Source of the DNA: Tritonibacter aquimaris
Lineage (GTDB): Bacteria > Pseudomonadota > Alphaproteobacteria > Rhodobacterales > Rhodobacteraceae
Length of the DNA: 64,000 bases
Assembly (NCBI RefSeq): GCF_009617595.1
Contig: NZ_WIXK01000008.1
Span: 1-64,000 of the forward strand
Reading direction: 5' to 3'
The notes beneath the pieces were generated by a model that saw nothing but the letters and a program-made list of their open reading frames with translations, had not been told where the DNA came from and did not search any database. Shown here in pieces: positions 44,114-52,251 of the stretch (within the stretch, counting starts at the first letter, position 1; every line of letters begins with the position of its first letter). A program made the position numbers and the translations under genes.

Positions 44114-45466
44114 ATGACCGATTCGAACTTTCTGAAAGAGAACAATGCGCGCTATTTCTGGCACCCGATGGCGCATCCTGCCGACAGTCAGAAGAACCCG
44201 CCGACCATCCTGCAAGGTGGAGAAGGGGTCAGCATTATCGATGTTGATGGTCACAAGACCATCGATGCGGTCGGAGGGTTGTGGAATGTCAATCTGGGCT
44301 ATTCCTGTGAGCCGGTGAAGCAGGCGATCAGCGATCAGCTGAATGCGCTTCCGTATTATTCCACCTTCCGGGGCTCCAGCAATGATAAGGCAATTGAGCT
44401 GTCGTATGAACTGGCGCAGTTTTTTGAACCCGACGGGCTGACCCGCGCGTTTTACACATCGGGTGGCTCTGATTCCGTTGAGGTGGCGCTAAAGCTTGCG
44501 CGCCAGTATCACAAAATACGCGGCGAGGCGGGGCGCACCAAATTCATCAGCCTGAAACAAGGCTATCACGGCACCCATTTTGCGGCAGCGTCTGTGAACG
44601 GAAATCAGAAATTTCGCGCCGCCTATGAGCCGATGATGCCGGGCTGTTTCCACGTGCCTGCGCCCTGGACCTATCGCAACCCGTTTGATGAAACCGATCC
44701 TGAACGTCTGGCGCAGCTTTGTGTCAACGCGCTTGAGGCGGAGATCGCTTTTCAGGGGGCAAATACGGTCGCGGCCTTCATTATGGAGCCGGTGCTGGGG
44801 GCAGGCGGGGTGATCCCACCGCATAAGAGCTTTATGCCTATGGTGCGTGACCTCTGTTCAAAACATGGTATCTTGTTGATTTCCGATGAAATCATCACCG
44901 CCTTTGGCCGCACCGGTAGTGAAACCGGCGCACGTCATTGGGGGGTGCAGCCCGACATCATGACCACCGCAAAAGCCATCACCAACGGGTATTTTCCTTT
45001 TGGGGCGGCCATGATCTCAGGCGCAGTTGCAGAAGTGTTTGAAACAGACACAACCGGCAAAGCCTCAGTAGATCAGGGCTATACCTATTCAGGACATCCC
45101 GTTGGTGCGGCCGCGGCGCTGGCCGCGCTGGCGGAAACCAAACGCCTGCGGATCTGGGAAAACGCAGCAGTGCGTGGGGATGAGATGTTTGAGGGGCTGA
45201 AAAAACTGGCCGAAAAGCATGATGTGATTGGAGATGTGCGTGGCGGCGAAGGGCTGATGTGTGCGCTGGAGCTGGTATCAGACCGCGCAAGCAAGACCCC
45301 GGTTGCCAAACATCTGCCGATGCAGGTGCAAAAAGCGGCCTATGAAGATGGAGTTATGGTTCGGGTGTCCGGCAATAATATCATCCTGTCACCGCCGCTG
45401 GTGGTCACCTCTGGCGATGTGGCGAAAATTCTTTCGGCACTGGACACTGGCCTGTCCACATTGTGA
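44114..45466 (+). CDS. Class III PLP-dependent aminotransferase
   Basis: 450 residues. Fold-type I class III motifs: YTSGGSDSVEVALKLARQY, GYHGTHFAAASVNG, AAFIMEPVLGAGGVIPP, LLISDEIITAFGRTG and the PLP-lysine in TTAKAITNGYFPFGA. Related to beta-alanine/taurine/omega-amino acid:pyruvate aminotransferases. It begins with a GGAGG site after iclR. Together with the aldehyde dehydrogenase across the locus it suggests breakdown of an omega-amino acid or amine; substrate unknown. Confidence 0.92.
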   Translation: MTDSNFLKENNARYFWHPMAHPADSQKNPPTILQGGEGVSIIDVDGHKTIDAVGGLWNVNLGYSCEPVKQAISDQLNALPYYSTFRGSSNDKAIELSYELAQFFEPDGLTRAFYTSGGSDSVEVALKLARQYHKIRGEAGRTKFISLKQGYHGTHFAAASVNGNQKFRAAYEPMMPGCFHVPAPWTYRNPFDETDPERLAQLCVNALEAEIAFQGANTVAAFIMEPVLGAGGVIPPHKSFMPMVRDLCSKHGILLISDEIITAFGRTGSETGARHWGVQPDIMTTAKAITNGYFPFGAAMISGAVAEVFETDTTGKASVDQGYTYSGHPVGAAAALAALAETKRLRIWENAAVRGDEMFEGLKKLAEKHDVIGDVRGGEGLMCALELVSDRASKTPVAKHLPMQVQKAAYEDGVMVRVSGNNIILSPPLVVTSGDVAKILSALDTGLSTL

Positions 45467-45475
45467 TCCTGCGCT

Positions 45476-45539
45476 GACCCCGTCACAATCGGCGGGGTCG
45501 CGCTCGGCTGTGCGGCCTGAGGTAGCTATCACCTCAGGC
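45476..45539. terminator. Two hairpins between convergent aminotransferase and hpaR genes
   Basis: First stem GACCCCG/CGGGGTC (45476-45499, 10-base loop, extended by an outer GCGC pair set); second stem GCCTGAGGT/ACCTCAGGC (45515-45539, perfect 9 bp, 7-base loop) which overlaps the hpaR stop codon. Placed to end transcripts from both directions. Confidence 0.6.
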
Positions 45540-45974
45540 TTTGATCGCCTGAAGTTCTTCGAGCAGATCAAGCAGCTGATCCAGCTTTTCACGGCCCATT
45601 TGCTCTTCGATGTTTCTGGAAATTTCAAGCGACGTCGCCAGGTTGTTTTCCAAAACGGCACGTCCTGCATCAGTGATACGCACCATTGTACGGCGTTTGT
45701 CGTCTTTGTCACGACGACGGGTGACATGACCATCTGCTTCCATCGTGCGCAAAATACGGGTGAGGCTGGGCAAGAGCAGGCAGGCTTCATGGGCGATGGT
45801 GCTTTGCTCAACTTCACCCAGCTCGTCCAGAACCCGAAGCGTGCGCCACTTCTGTTCGGTGAGATGAATGTCCTGCAGCATGTCGCGAATTGGTGCCATG
45901 ACGGTTTCCCGAGCACGCAATAGTGCAATCGGAAGGGATCTGGCGGTGCGTTTCGTATGGCTTTGACTTGTCAT
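45534..45974 (-). CDS. hpaR: HpaR, MarR-family repressor of homoprotocatechuate genes
   Basis: 146 residues. SLPIALLRARETVMAPIRDMLQDIHLTEQKWRTLRVLDE is the HpaR/HpcR opening, followed by the winged helix (EACLLLPSLTRILRTMEADGHVTRRRDKDDKRRT). Divergent from hpaF across about 107 bases. In E. coli HpaR represses the meta-cleavage operon until the aromatic substrate appears; same role inferred. Confidence 0.94.
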   Translation of the reverse strand: MTSQSHTKRTARSLPIALLRARETVMAPIRDMLQDIHLTEQKWRTLRVLDELGEVEQSTIAHEACLLLPSLTRILRTMEADGHVTRRRDKDDKRRTMVRITDAGRAVLENNLATSLEISRNIEEQMGREKLDQLLDLLEELQAIKA

Positions 45975-46011
45975 GCAGCCTTCTAGAGTGGCTGGATCAG
46001 AAATGCAAAGA

Positions 46012-46056
46012 TTAACAAAGCAAGTTATTGACGCACGGCACGCGCAATGATAAACA
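46012..46056 (+). promoter_or_regulatory. Candidate hpaF promoter and HpaR operator
   Basis: TAAC-N7-GTTA dyad at 46013-46027 directly before a -35-like TTGACG (46028-46033) and a weak -10 (TAAACA, 46051-46056, 17-bp spacer). AACATGTT follows at 46054-46061. The promoter serves hpaF and downstream genes; HpaR binding is inferred from position. Confidence 0.45.
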
Positions 46057-46081
46057 TGTTAACCAATGGAGGAGAGATCGC

Positions 46082-46480
46082 ATGCCACATTTTCACATCG
46101 AATACTCCGGCAACCTGGAGGATGTGATCGACATGGGCGGCCTGTGTGAATGCATCAGGGCCACCGCAGCCGACATTGAGACATTCCCAACGGCAGGCAT
46201 TCGTGTTCGGGCCACGCGGGTTGATCACTATGCGATCGCCGATGGCAAGCCGCACCATGGCTTTATCGATATCTTGGTACGGCTACGTGCAGGGCGCCCT
46301 GCTGACGTTAAAAAACAGGCCACCCAGTGCATTTTTGAAGCGGCGGAAGCCTTTCTCGCGCCCGCCTTCACGCATCATTCCCTCGCGCTCTCGCTTGAGA
46401 TGCGTGACATCGACCCCGAGCTTTCGCCCAAGACCGGCACCATTCGTGACCACCTTGACGCGACACCGCAGGAGAGCTGA
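46082..46480 (+). CDS. hpaF: 5-carboxymethyl-2-hydroxymuconate isomerase
   Basis: 132 residues, tautomerase-like. ATG 46082 has GGAGGAGAG upstream, and gives Pro as residue 2 (MPHFHIEYSGN), the catalytic N-terminal proline exposed by Met removal. RVRATRVDHYAIADG and HHGFIDILVRLRAGR fit CHM isomerases. Converts CHM to 2-oxo-3-ene-tricarboxylate. First gene of the hpa operon, three bases before hpaE. Confidence 0.94.
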   Translation: MPHFHIEYSGNLEDVIDMGGLCECIRATAADIETFPTAGIRVRATRVDHYAIADGKPHHGFIDILVRLRAGRPADVKKQATQCIFEAAEAFLAPAFTHHSLALSLEMRDIDPELSPKTGTIRDHLDATPQES

Positions 46481-46483
46481 GCT

Positions 46484-47995
46484 ATGAGCGCATTGGACGC
46501 AAATATCGAAAAACTGGCCGGTTTCCTGGCACGGTTCAAGGAAAGCGGCATCCCAAATCGCATCGCGGGTGAAGATGTCGCTGGATCGGCGGGTGTGTTT
46601 CAATCCACCTCTCCGGTAGATAAATCGATCATCTGCGACGTTGCGCATGGCAGCGCCGTGGATGTGGACGCAGCCGCCAAAGCCGCGCATGCAGCCTTTG
46701 CATCCTGGCGCGACACGCCCGCTGCAGAACGCCGCCGCATCCTGCTGAAGGTTGCAGATGCAATTGAGGCTCGCGCCGAAGAGATTGCGCTGTGTGAATG
46801 CTGGGACACCGGTCAAACCCTGCGGTTTATGTCAAAGGCTGCGCTGCGCGGGGCGGAAAATTTTCGCTACTTTGCCGATCAGGTGGTGCAAGCGCGCGAT
46901 GGTCAGCATCTGAAATCACCCACGCTGATGAATGTCACCACCCGCGTGCCAATCGGCCCGGTTGGGGTGATCACGCCGTGGAACACGCCGTTTATGCTGT
47001 CGACCTGGAAAATCGCCCCGGCGTTGGCGGCGGGCTGTACCGTAGTGCATAAACCGGCCGAAGACAGCCCGCTTTCGGCGCGCCTCTTGGTCGAAATTGC
47101 CGAAGAAGCCGGCCTGCCCAAGGGCGTGTTGAACACGGTCAACGGCTTTGGTCCCGACGCGGGCAAGGCGCTGACTGAACACCCGCTGATCAAGGCAATT
47201 GCCTTTGTTGGAGAAAGCCGCACAGGGTCAACAATCACCAAACAGGGTGCGGATACGCTGAAACGGATGCATCTGGAGCTGGGTGGCAAAAACCCGGTCA
47301 TCGTTTTTGACGATGCGGATCTGGAGCGTGCGCTCGATGCGGTGATCTTTATGATCTATTCGATCAACGGGGAACGCTGCACATCCTCTTCGCGTCTGTT
47401 GGTGCAAGACACCATCAAAGACAGATTTGAGGCCAAGCTGATTGAGCGGGTCAATAATATCAAAGTGGGACATCCGCTGGATCCGGCAACCGAAATCGGC
47501 CCGCTGGTCACCAAAGAACACTACAACAAAGTCACCAGTTACTTTGACATCGCTAAAGAAGAGGGCGCAACCGTTGCTGCCGGCGGTGAAACGCTGGGCG
47601 ATGAGGGGTATTTCATCCGTCCAACCCTGTTTACCGATGCCAACAACCAGATGCGCATTGCACGTGAGGAAATTTTCGGCCCGGTGCTGACGTCGATCCC
47701 CTTCACCAGCGAAGAAGACGCGCTGGAAATGGCCAATGACACCCCCTACGGGCTGACAGGCTATGTCTGGACCAATGATTTGACACGGGCGCTGCGCTTT
47801 ACCGACAAGCTTGAGGCCGGCATGATCTGGGTGAATTCAGAAAACGTGCGCCACCTGCCAACGCCCTTTGGTGGGGTCAAGGCCAGCGGTATCGGGCGTG
47901 ACGGCGGTGACTGGTCGTTTGAGTTCTACATGGAGCAAAAACACATCGGTTTTGCCACCGGTCAGCATAAGATTATGCAGCTGGGCAAGCTCTAA
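46484..47995 (+). CDS. hpaE: 5-carboxymethyl-2-hydroxymuconate-semialdehyde dehydrogenase
   Basis: 503 residues, ALDH superfamily. VITPWNTPFMLSTWKIAPALAAGCTVVHKPAE, LELGGKNPVIVFDDADLE with catalytic Glu, and SINGERCTSSSRLLVQ with the nucleophilic Cys; SINGERCTSSSR is a good marker of HpaE. Oxidises the ring-cleavage semialdehyde to 5-carboxymethyl-2-hydroxymuconate with NAD+. Followed by a 132-base gap that may hold a second promoter before hpaD. Confidence 0.94.
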   Translation: MSALDANIEKLAGFLARFKESGIPNRIAGEDVAGSAGVFQSTSPVDKSIICDVAHGSAVDVDAAAKAAHAAFASWRDTPAAERRRILLKVADAIEARAEEIALCECWDTGQTLRFMSKAALRGAENFRYFADQVVQARDGQHLKSPTLMNVTTRVPIGPVGVITPWNTPFMLSTWKIAPALAAGCTVVHKPAEDSPLSARLLVEIAEEAGLPKGVLNTVNGFGPDAGKALTEHPLIKAIAFVGESRTGSTITKQGADTLKRMHLELGGKNPVIVFDDADLERALDAVIFMIYSINGERCTSSSRLLVQDTIKDRFEAKLIERVNNIKVGHPLDPATEIGPLVTKEHYNKVTSYFDIAKEEGATVAAGGETLGDEGYFIRPTLFTDANNQMRIAREEIFGPVLTSIPFTSEEDALEMANDTPYGLTGYVWTNDLTRALRFTDKLEAGMIWVNSENVRHLPTPFGGVKASGIGRDGGDWSFEFYMEQKHIGFATGQHKIMQLGKL

Positions 47996-48127
47996 CGCCA
48001 TTCATTGCCCTACGGTGCCCAGGATTGGGGTACTTAAGATCGCAAATGTAAGGGTGTGACCGGATATTTCCCTAGCTCGGTCACCAGCCAGACAAACGTT
48101 ATTTTCCCGGTTTAACAGGAGCTTCCT

Positions 48128-49111
48128 ATGCCCGTTCCCGCCCCAAATCTGTATCCGGATTTCAACACCATCCGATTGAGCCATGTCTGCCTGAACGTCA
48201 GTGATCTCGCCGCGTCCCGCAAGTTTTACACTGAAATTCTGGGTTTGCAGGTCTCAGATGAAAGCGAAAGCCACGTCTATCTGCGCGCGATGGAAGAGCG
48301 CGGCCACCATTGTGTGATTTTGCAGAAATCCGACCAACCCGGCTCCGTCGAAGTCATGGGGTTCAAGACCTTTGACGAAGAGGATCTGGACAGGGCAAAA
48401 ACCTATTTTGAGTCCAAGGGCCGCCCAACGCAATGGGTTGATCGCCCCTATCAGGGCCGCACCCTGCTGACCTCTGACAATATGGGCATCCCGCTTGAAT
48501 TTTATCACAAGATGGATCGGCTTGAGCCCATCCATCAAAAATATGCGCTCTATCGCGGGGTAAAACCGCTGCGCATTGACCACTTCAACTGTTTCTCCAG
48601 CAATGTGGATGACAGCGTTGCCTTTTACAGCGACTTTGGTTTCCGGGTCACCGAATACACCGAGGATGCAGAAAGCAAACGCCTCTGGGCGGCTTGGATG
48701 CACCGCAAAGGCGGCGTGCATGACATGGCCTTCACCAATGGCACGGGACCGCGCATGCACCATGTTGCCTTCTGGGTGCCGACACCGCTCAATATCATTG
48801 ATCTGCTCGATCTGATGTCGACCACCGGCTATGTCGACAATATCGAGCGTGGCCCCGGCCGTCATGGGATCTCCAATGCTTTTTTCCTGTATGTGCTGGA
48901 TCCCGATGGGCACCGGATCGAAATCTACTGCTCTGATTATCAGACCGTGGATCCGGATCTTGAGCCGATCAAATGGGATTTGAAAGATCCGCAGCGACAG
49001 ACCCTTTGGGGCGCGGCGGCACCGCGCAGCTGGTTCGAACATGGCACACCATTTGTGGGCGTCGAGCTGAAAGATTCAGATCTTGCCGCAACCCCAATTG
49101 TCGCGCCGTAA
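48128..49111 (+). CDS. hpaD: 3,4-dihydroxyphenylacetate 2,3-dioxygenase, type I extradiol
   Basis: 327 residues, two vicinal-oxygen-chelate modules (residues about 15-130 and 148-280). Metal ligands visible as His152 (LRIDHFNCF), His211 (RMHHVAFW) and Glu265 (GHRIEIYCSD), with the acid-base His198 (GVHDM). This matches the Fe/Mn enzymes of Brevibacterium and Arthrobacter rather than the unrelated type III HpaD of E. coli. Cleaves homoprotocatechuate next to its hydroxyls (meta cleavage). AGGAG precedes the ATG. Confidence 0.93.
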   Translation: MPVPAPNLYPDFNTIRLSHVCLNVSDLAASRKFYTEILGLQVSDESESHVYLRAMEERGHHCVILQKSDQPGSVEVMGFKTFDEEDLDRAKTYFESKGRPTQWVDRPYQGRTLLTSDNMGIPLEFYHKMDRLEPIHQKYALYRGVKPLRIDHFNCFSSNVDDSVAFYSDFGFRVTEYTEDAESKRLWAAWMHRKGGVHDMAFTNGTGPRMHHVAFWVPTPLNIIDLLDLMSTTGYVDNIERGPGRHGISNAFFLYVLDPDGHRIEIYCSDYQTVDPDLEPIKWDLKDPQRQTLWGAAAPRSWFEHGTPFVGVELKDSDLAATPIVAP

Positions 49112-49120
49112 GGATTGATC

Positions 49121-49174
49121 ATGCTAGCGATAAACGATCTGCTCTACGGTGCAGATCGGTTCACGCTGGACTGA
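49121..49174 (+). other. Gap between hpaD and the decarboxylase gene: possible 17-residue ORF with hairpin
   Basis: An ATG-initiated frame of 17 codons (MLAINDLLYGADRFTLD) fills most of the 82-base gap. Inside it is a perfect 8-bp hairpin, CGATCTGC-TCTACGGT-GCAGATCG (49135-49158). No good ribosome site precedes it. It could be a translated leader, a remnant of a gene, or chance. Confidence 0.25.
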
Positions 49175-49193
49175 GGTTGAATAAGAGGTGCAC

Positions 49194-50591
49194 ATGAACT
49201 GGGACGAGTTTTCACACTGGGGCAAATCCATCTCGGATTGGGCTGCAGACTATCACAAAACACTGTCTGAGCGCCCGGTTCGTGCGCAAACCCAACCTGG
49301 TAACATCGCTGCGCAGCTGCCGGTATCACCGCCGGACGGTGGCGAAGCGATGGAAACCATCATGGGCGATTTCGAACGGATCGTGATGCCGGGCATGACC
49401 CATTGGCAGCATCCCCGTTTCTTTGCTTATTTCCCGGCCAATGCAGCCCCCCCTTCGATGCTGGCCGAGATGCTAGTCACCACAATCGCGGCGCAATGCA
49501 TGCTCTGGCAGACCTCACCCGCGGCAACCGAAGTTGAAACGGTGATGATCGACTGGCTCCGACAGGCGCTGGATCTACCTGAAGGCTACTGCGGGGTTAT
49601 CCAGGACAGCGCGTCGTCGGCGACCTTGTCGGCGGTGCTGACCATGCGCGAACGCGCCACTGGTTTCACCGGCAACCGCGAAGGCCTGGCGACCAAAGGC
49701 AATCTGCGCATTTACTGTTCCAATCAGGTGCACAGTTCAATTGATCGCGCCTGTTGGGTGACGGGCATTGGCCAGGACAATCTGGTTAAACTGCCAACAA
49801 CCGGCCCGCGCCACGCCATTGATACCAAGGCGTTGCAGGCCGCGATTGTGGCAGATCGCGCCGCAGGTCACATCCCTGCGGGCATCATTGCCATCACTGG
49901 CGGCACTGGCATCGGGGCTTGTGATGATCTTGCCCCGGTGCTCAAGATTGCGCAGCAAGAAGACCTGTATACCCATCTGGATGCCGCCTGGGCCGGGTCT
50001 GCAATGATCTGCCCTGAATTTCAGCAAGATTTCTGGGCCGGTGTTGATGGCTATGACAGTATTGTCTTTAACCCGCATAAATGGATGGGCGCGCAGTTTG
50101 ATTGTTCGGTTCAGTTCCTGCGTGATGCGGATCCGCAGCTCAACACCCTAAAAATCGAGCCTGAATACCTCAAAACGTCCGGCGCAGCGGTCACCAACTA
50201 TTCGGAATGGACCATTCCGCTGGGGCGTCGCTTTCGCGCGCTCAAGATCTGGTTTTTGATCCGCGCCTATGGCCTGGATGGGCTGCGCAGCCGGATCCGC
50301 AACCACGTCACATGGGCCACTGAGGTCTGCGAAGCCATCCGCGCACTCGATGGATTTGAGATTGTTACCGAGCCGATCCTAAGCCTGTTTTCGTTCCGTT
50401 GCCCCGGAGACGACGACGCGCAACAGCGGCTGGTGGACGCCCTGAATGAAGATGGTCGGATCTATCTGACCCAAGGGACATTTGCAGGCCGCAAGATCAT
50501 TCGTTTTCAGGTGGGCCAATTCGACACCACCCGCAAGGATGTGATGATGGCCGCAGATGTTATTCGCGACGTATGGAGTAAACTCGCATGA
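49194..50591 (+). CDS. PLP-dependent aromatic-L-amino-acid decarboxylase
   Basis: 465 residues, group II decarboxylase. PLP-lysine in FNPHKWMGAQFDCS; TSPAATEVETVMIDWL, YCSNQVHSSIDRA and HLDAAWAGSAMICPE are typical of DOPA/tyrosine/tryptophan decarboxylases. ATG 49194 is preferred over the GTG two codons earlier (AGAGG upstream). It shares ATGA overlap with hpaG, so it belongs to the homoprotocatechuate operon. A role in turning tyrosine or DOPA into tyramine/dopamine, which oxidases convert to (di)hydroxyphenylacetate, is inferred; phenylalanine is also possible. Confidence 0.9.
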   Translation: MNWDEFSHWGKSISDWAADYHKTLSERPVRAQTQPGNIAAQLPVSPPDGGEAMETIMGDFERIVMPGMTHWQHPRFFAYFPANAAPPSMLAEMLVTTIAAQCMLWQTSPAATEVETVMIDWLRQALDLPEGYCGVIQDSASSATLSAVLTMRERATGFTGNREGLATKGNLRIYCSNQVHSSIDRACWVTGIGQDNLVKLPTTGPRHAIDTKALQAAIVADRAAGHIPAGIIAITGGTGIGACDDLAPVLKIAQQEDLYTHLDAAWAGSAMICPEFQQDFWAGVDGYDSIVFNPHKWMGAQFDCSVQFLRDADPQLNTLKIEPEYLKTSGAAVTNYSEWTIPLGRRFRALKIWFLIRAYGLDGLRSRIRNHVTWATEVCEAIRALDGFEIVTEPILSLFSFRCPGDDDAQQRLVDALNEDGRIYLTQGTFAGRKIIRFQVGQFDTTRKDVMMAADVIRDVWSKLA

Positions 50592-51439
50592 AATTTGCAA
50601 CCTATACCGCCCAGAACACGCGCTTTTTTGGTGCCATCACCGACGCAGGCGCCATCGCGCTGAACCCGGCCTTTCCAGAGCACAACAGCCTCTATGAGGT
50701 GATCGCAGCGGGTGCGTTTGATCAGCTATCTGCCGCAGCATCTGGGCGTGCCGTGACCCATACGGAATTCAGCTATGATATGGTGATGCCCGATGCGCGC
50801 CGTATCCTGTGCGTTGGGGTGAATTTCCCGGATCGCAATGCGGAATATAAAGATGGCAGCGCCCAGCCCAAATATATGTCGCTGTTTCCCCGTTTCGCCA
50901 GCGGTTTCACCGGTCATGATCGCCCGCTGATCCGCCCACCAGAGAACCACACGCTCGACTATGAAGGGGAAGTGGCCATTGTCATCGGCAAGGCCGGGCG
51001 ACGGATTTCGCAAGACAACGCCTATGATCACATCGCCGCGCTGACCCTGTGCAACGAAGGCACGATCCGGGATTGGGTGCGCCATGCGAAATTCAATGTG
51101 ACCCAGGGGAAAAACTGGGATTGCTCGGGGGCGATTGGCCCCTGGCTTGTGCCCTTTACCGATGCGGCGCAGCTGGATGACGCCCGCATTCAGACCCATG
51201 TGAATGGGGAATTGCGTCAGGACGATACGCTTAATCGGATGATGTTTCCCATCCGCCGAGAGATTGAATATATCTCTACTTTCATGACCTTGCAGCCCGG
51301 CGACGTGATTGTAACCGGCACCCCAACGGGCGCGGGTGCCCGCTTTGATCCGCCCAAATACCTGACCCCCGGCGATGTGGTTGAAGTCTCTGTCGACGGC
51401 ATCGGCACATTGCGCAACACGGTAGAGGACGAAACGTGA
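50588..51439 (+). CDS. hpaG: HpaG-type fumarylacetoacetate hydrolase family isomerase/decarboxylase
   Basis: 283 residues, a single FAH domain. VGVNFPDRNAEYK, DYEGEVAIVIGKAGRRI (metal-binding glutamates), IAALTLCNEGTIRDWVRHAKFNVTQGKNWD and DVIVTGTPTGAG are family motifs. E. coli HpaG has two such domains in one protein for decarboxylation of OPET and isomerisation of HHDD; here one domain is encoded, so it may perform both steps or only one. ATGA overlap upstream, one-base overlap with hpaH downstream. Confidence 0.88.
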   Translation: MKFATYTAQNTRFFGAITDAGAIALNPAFPEHNSLYEVIAAGAFDQLSAAASGRAVTHTEFSYDMVMPDARRILCVGVNFPDRNAEYKDGSAQPKYMSLFPRFASGFTGHDRPLIRPPENHTLDYEGEVAIVIGKAGRRISQDNAYDHIAALTLCNEGTIRDWVRHAKFNVTQGKNWDCSGAIGPWLVPFTDAAQLDDARIQTHVNGELRQDDTLNRMMFPIRREIEYISTFMTLQPGDVIVTGTPTGAGARFDPPKYLTPGDVVEVSVDGIGTLRNTVEDET

Positions 51440-52239
51440 TGACCCCCGATGAGCACAACCGCGCCGCCGCCGATCTGCTGGCGGCGGAACGCAAACGCGA
51501 ACAGATCGGACTGCTCAGCCTGCGCCATCCGGATATCGGCATGGATGACGCCTATGAGGTGCAAAATGCCATCTACCGCCAAAAGCTTGCGCAAGGGCGC
51601 AAGGTGGTCGGCTGGAAGATTGGGCTGACCTCAAAAGCGATGCAATATGCGCTCAACATTGATATTCCAGACAGCGGGATCCTGTTTGATGATATGGTGT
51701 TTGAACATGGTGCCACCGTACCTGCGGGCCGCTTTATCCAGCCCCGGATCGAGGCCGAGATCGCCTTTGTGATGAAATCCGCAGTTGCTGGTGCAAACAT
51801 CACCCGCAACGATATCATTGCCGCCACTGATTTTGTTGCCCCCTCTATCGAAATCCTTGATACGCGCATCCAGCGGATCGACCCTGAAACCGGCAAGGCG
51901 CGCACCGTGTTTGACACCATCTGCGACAATGCAGCCAACGCCGGTGTGGTACTGGGGCAGGCGCGCCATCCGATAGATGCATTTGATCTGCGCTGGGTTG
52001 GGGCCATGGCCTTTCGCAATGGCGAGATTGAGGAAACCGGCCTTGGGGCGGGGGTTTTGAATGATCCGGTTGAAAGCGTGGTCTGGCTGGCCCGGCGCAT
52101 GGCGCAATATGGCCAAAGCATTGAACCCGGGCAGATTATCCTGTCAGGTAGCTTTATTCGCCCGATCGAATGCCCCCCAGGCACTGAGATCCACGCAGAT
52201 TTTGGCCCGTTTGGGCACGTTGACATAAGTTTCGCCTAA
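51439..52239 (+). CDS. hpaH: 2-oxo-hept-4-ene-1,7-dioate hydratase
   Basis: 266 residues. VVGWKIGLTSKAMQ, PDSGILFDDMVF, QPRIEAEIAFVM and ILSGSFIRPIECPPG match the HpaH/MhpD hydratases. Adds water to OHED to give 2,4-dihydroxyhept-2-ene-1,7-dioate, the aldolase substrate. Start ATG 51439 forms TGATG with the hpaG stop. Confidence 0.93.
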   Translation: MTPDEHNRAAADLLAAERKREQIGLLSLRHPDIGMDDAYEVQNAIYRQKLAQGRKVVGWKIGLTSKAMQYALNIDIPDSGILFDDMVFEHGATVPAGRFIQPRIEAEIAFVMKSAVAGANITRNDIIAATDFVAPSIEILDTRIQRIDPETGKARTVFDTICDNAANAGVVLGQARHPIDAFDLRWVGAMAFRNGEIEETGLGAGVLNDPVESVVWLARRMAQYGQSIEPGQIILSGSFIRPIECPPGTEIHADFGPFGHVDISFA

Positions 52240-52251
52240 AGGAGCCATCAG

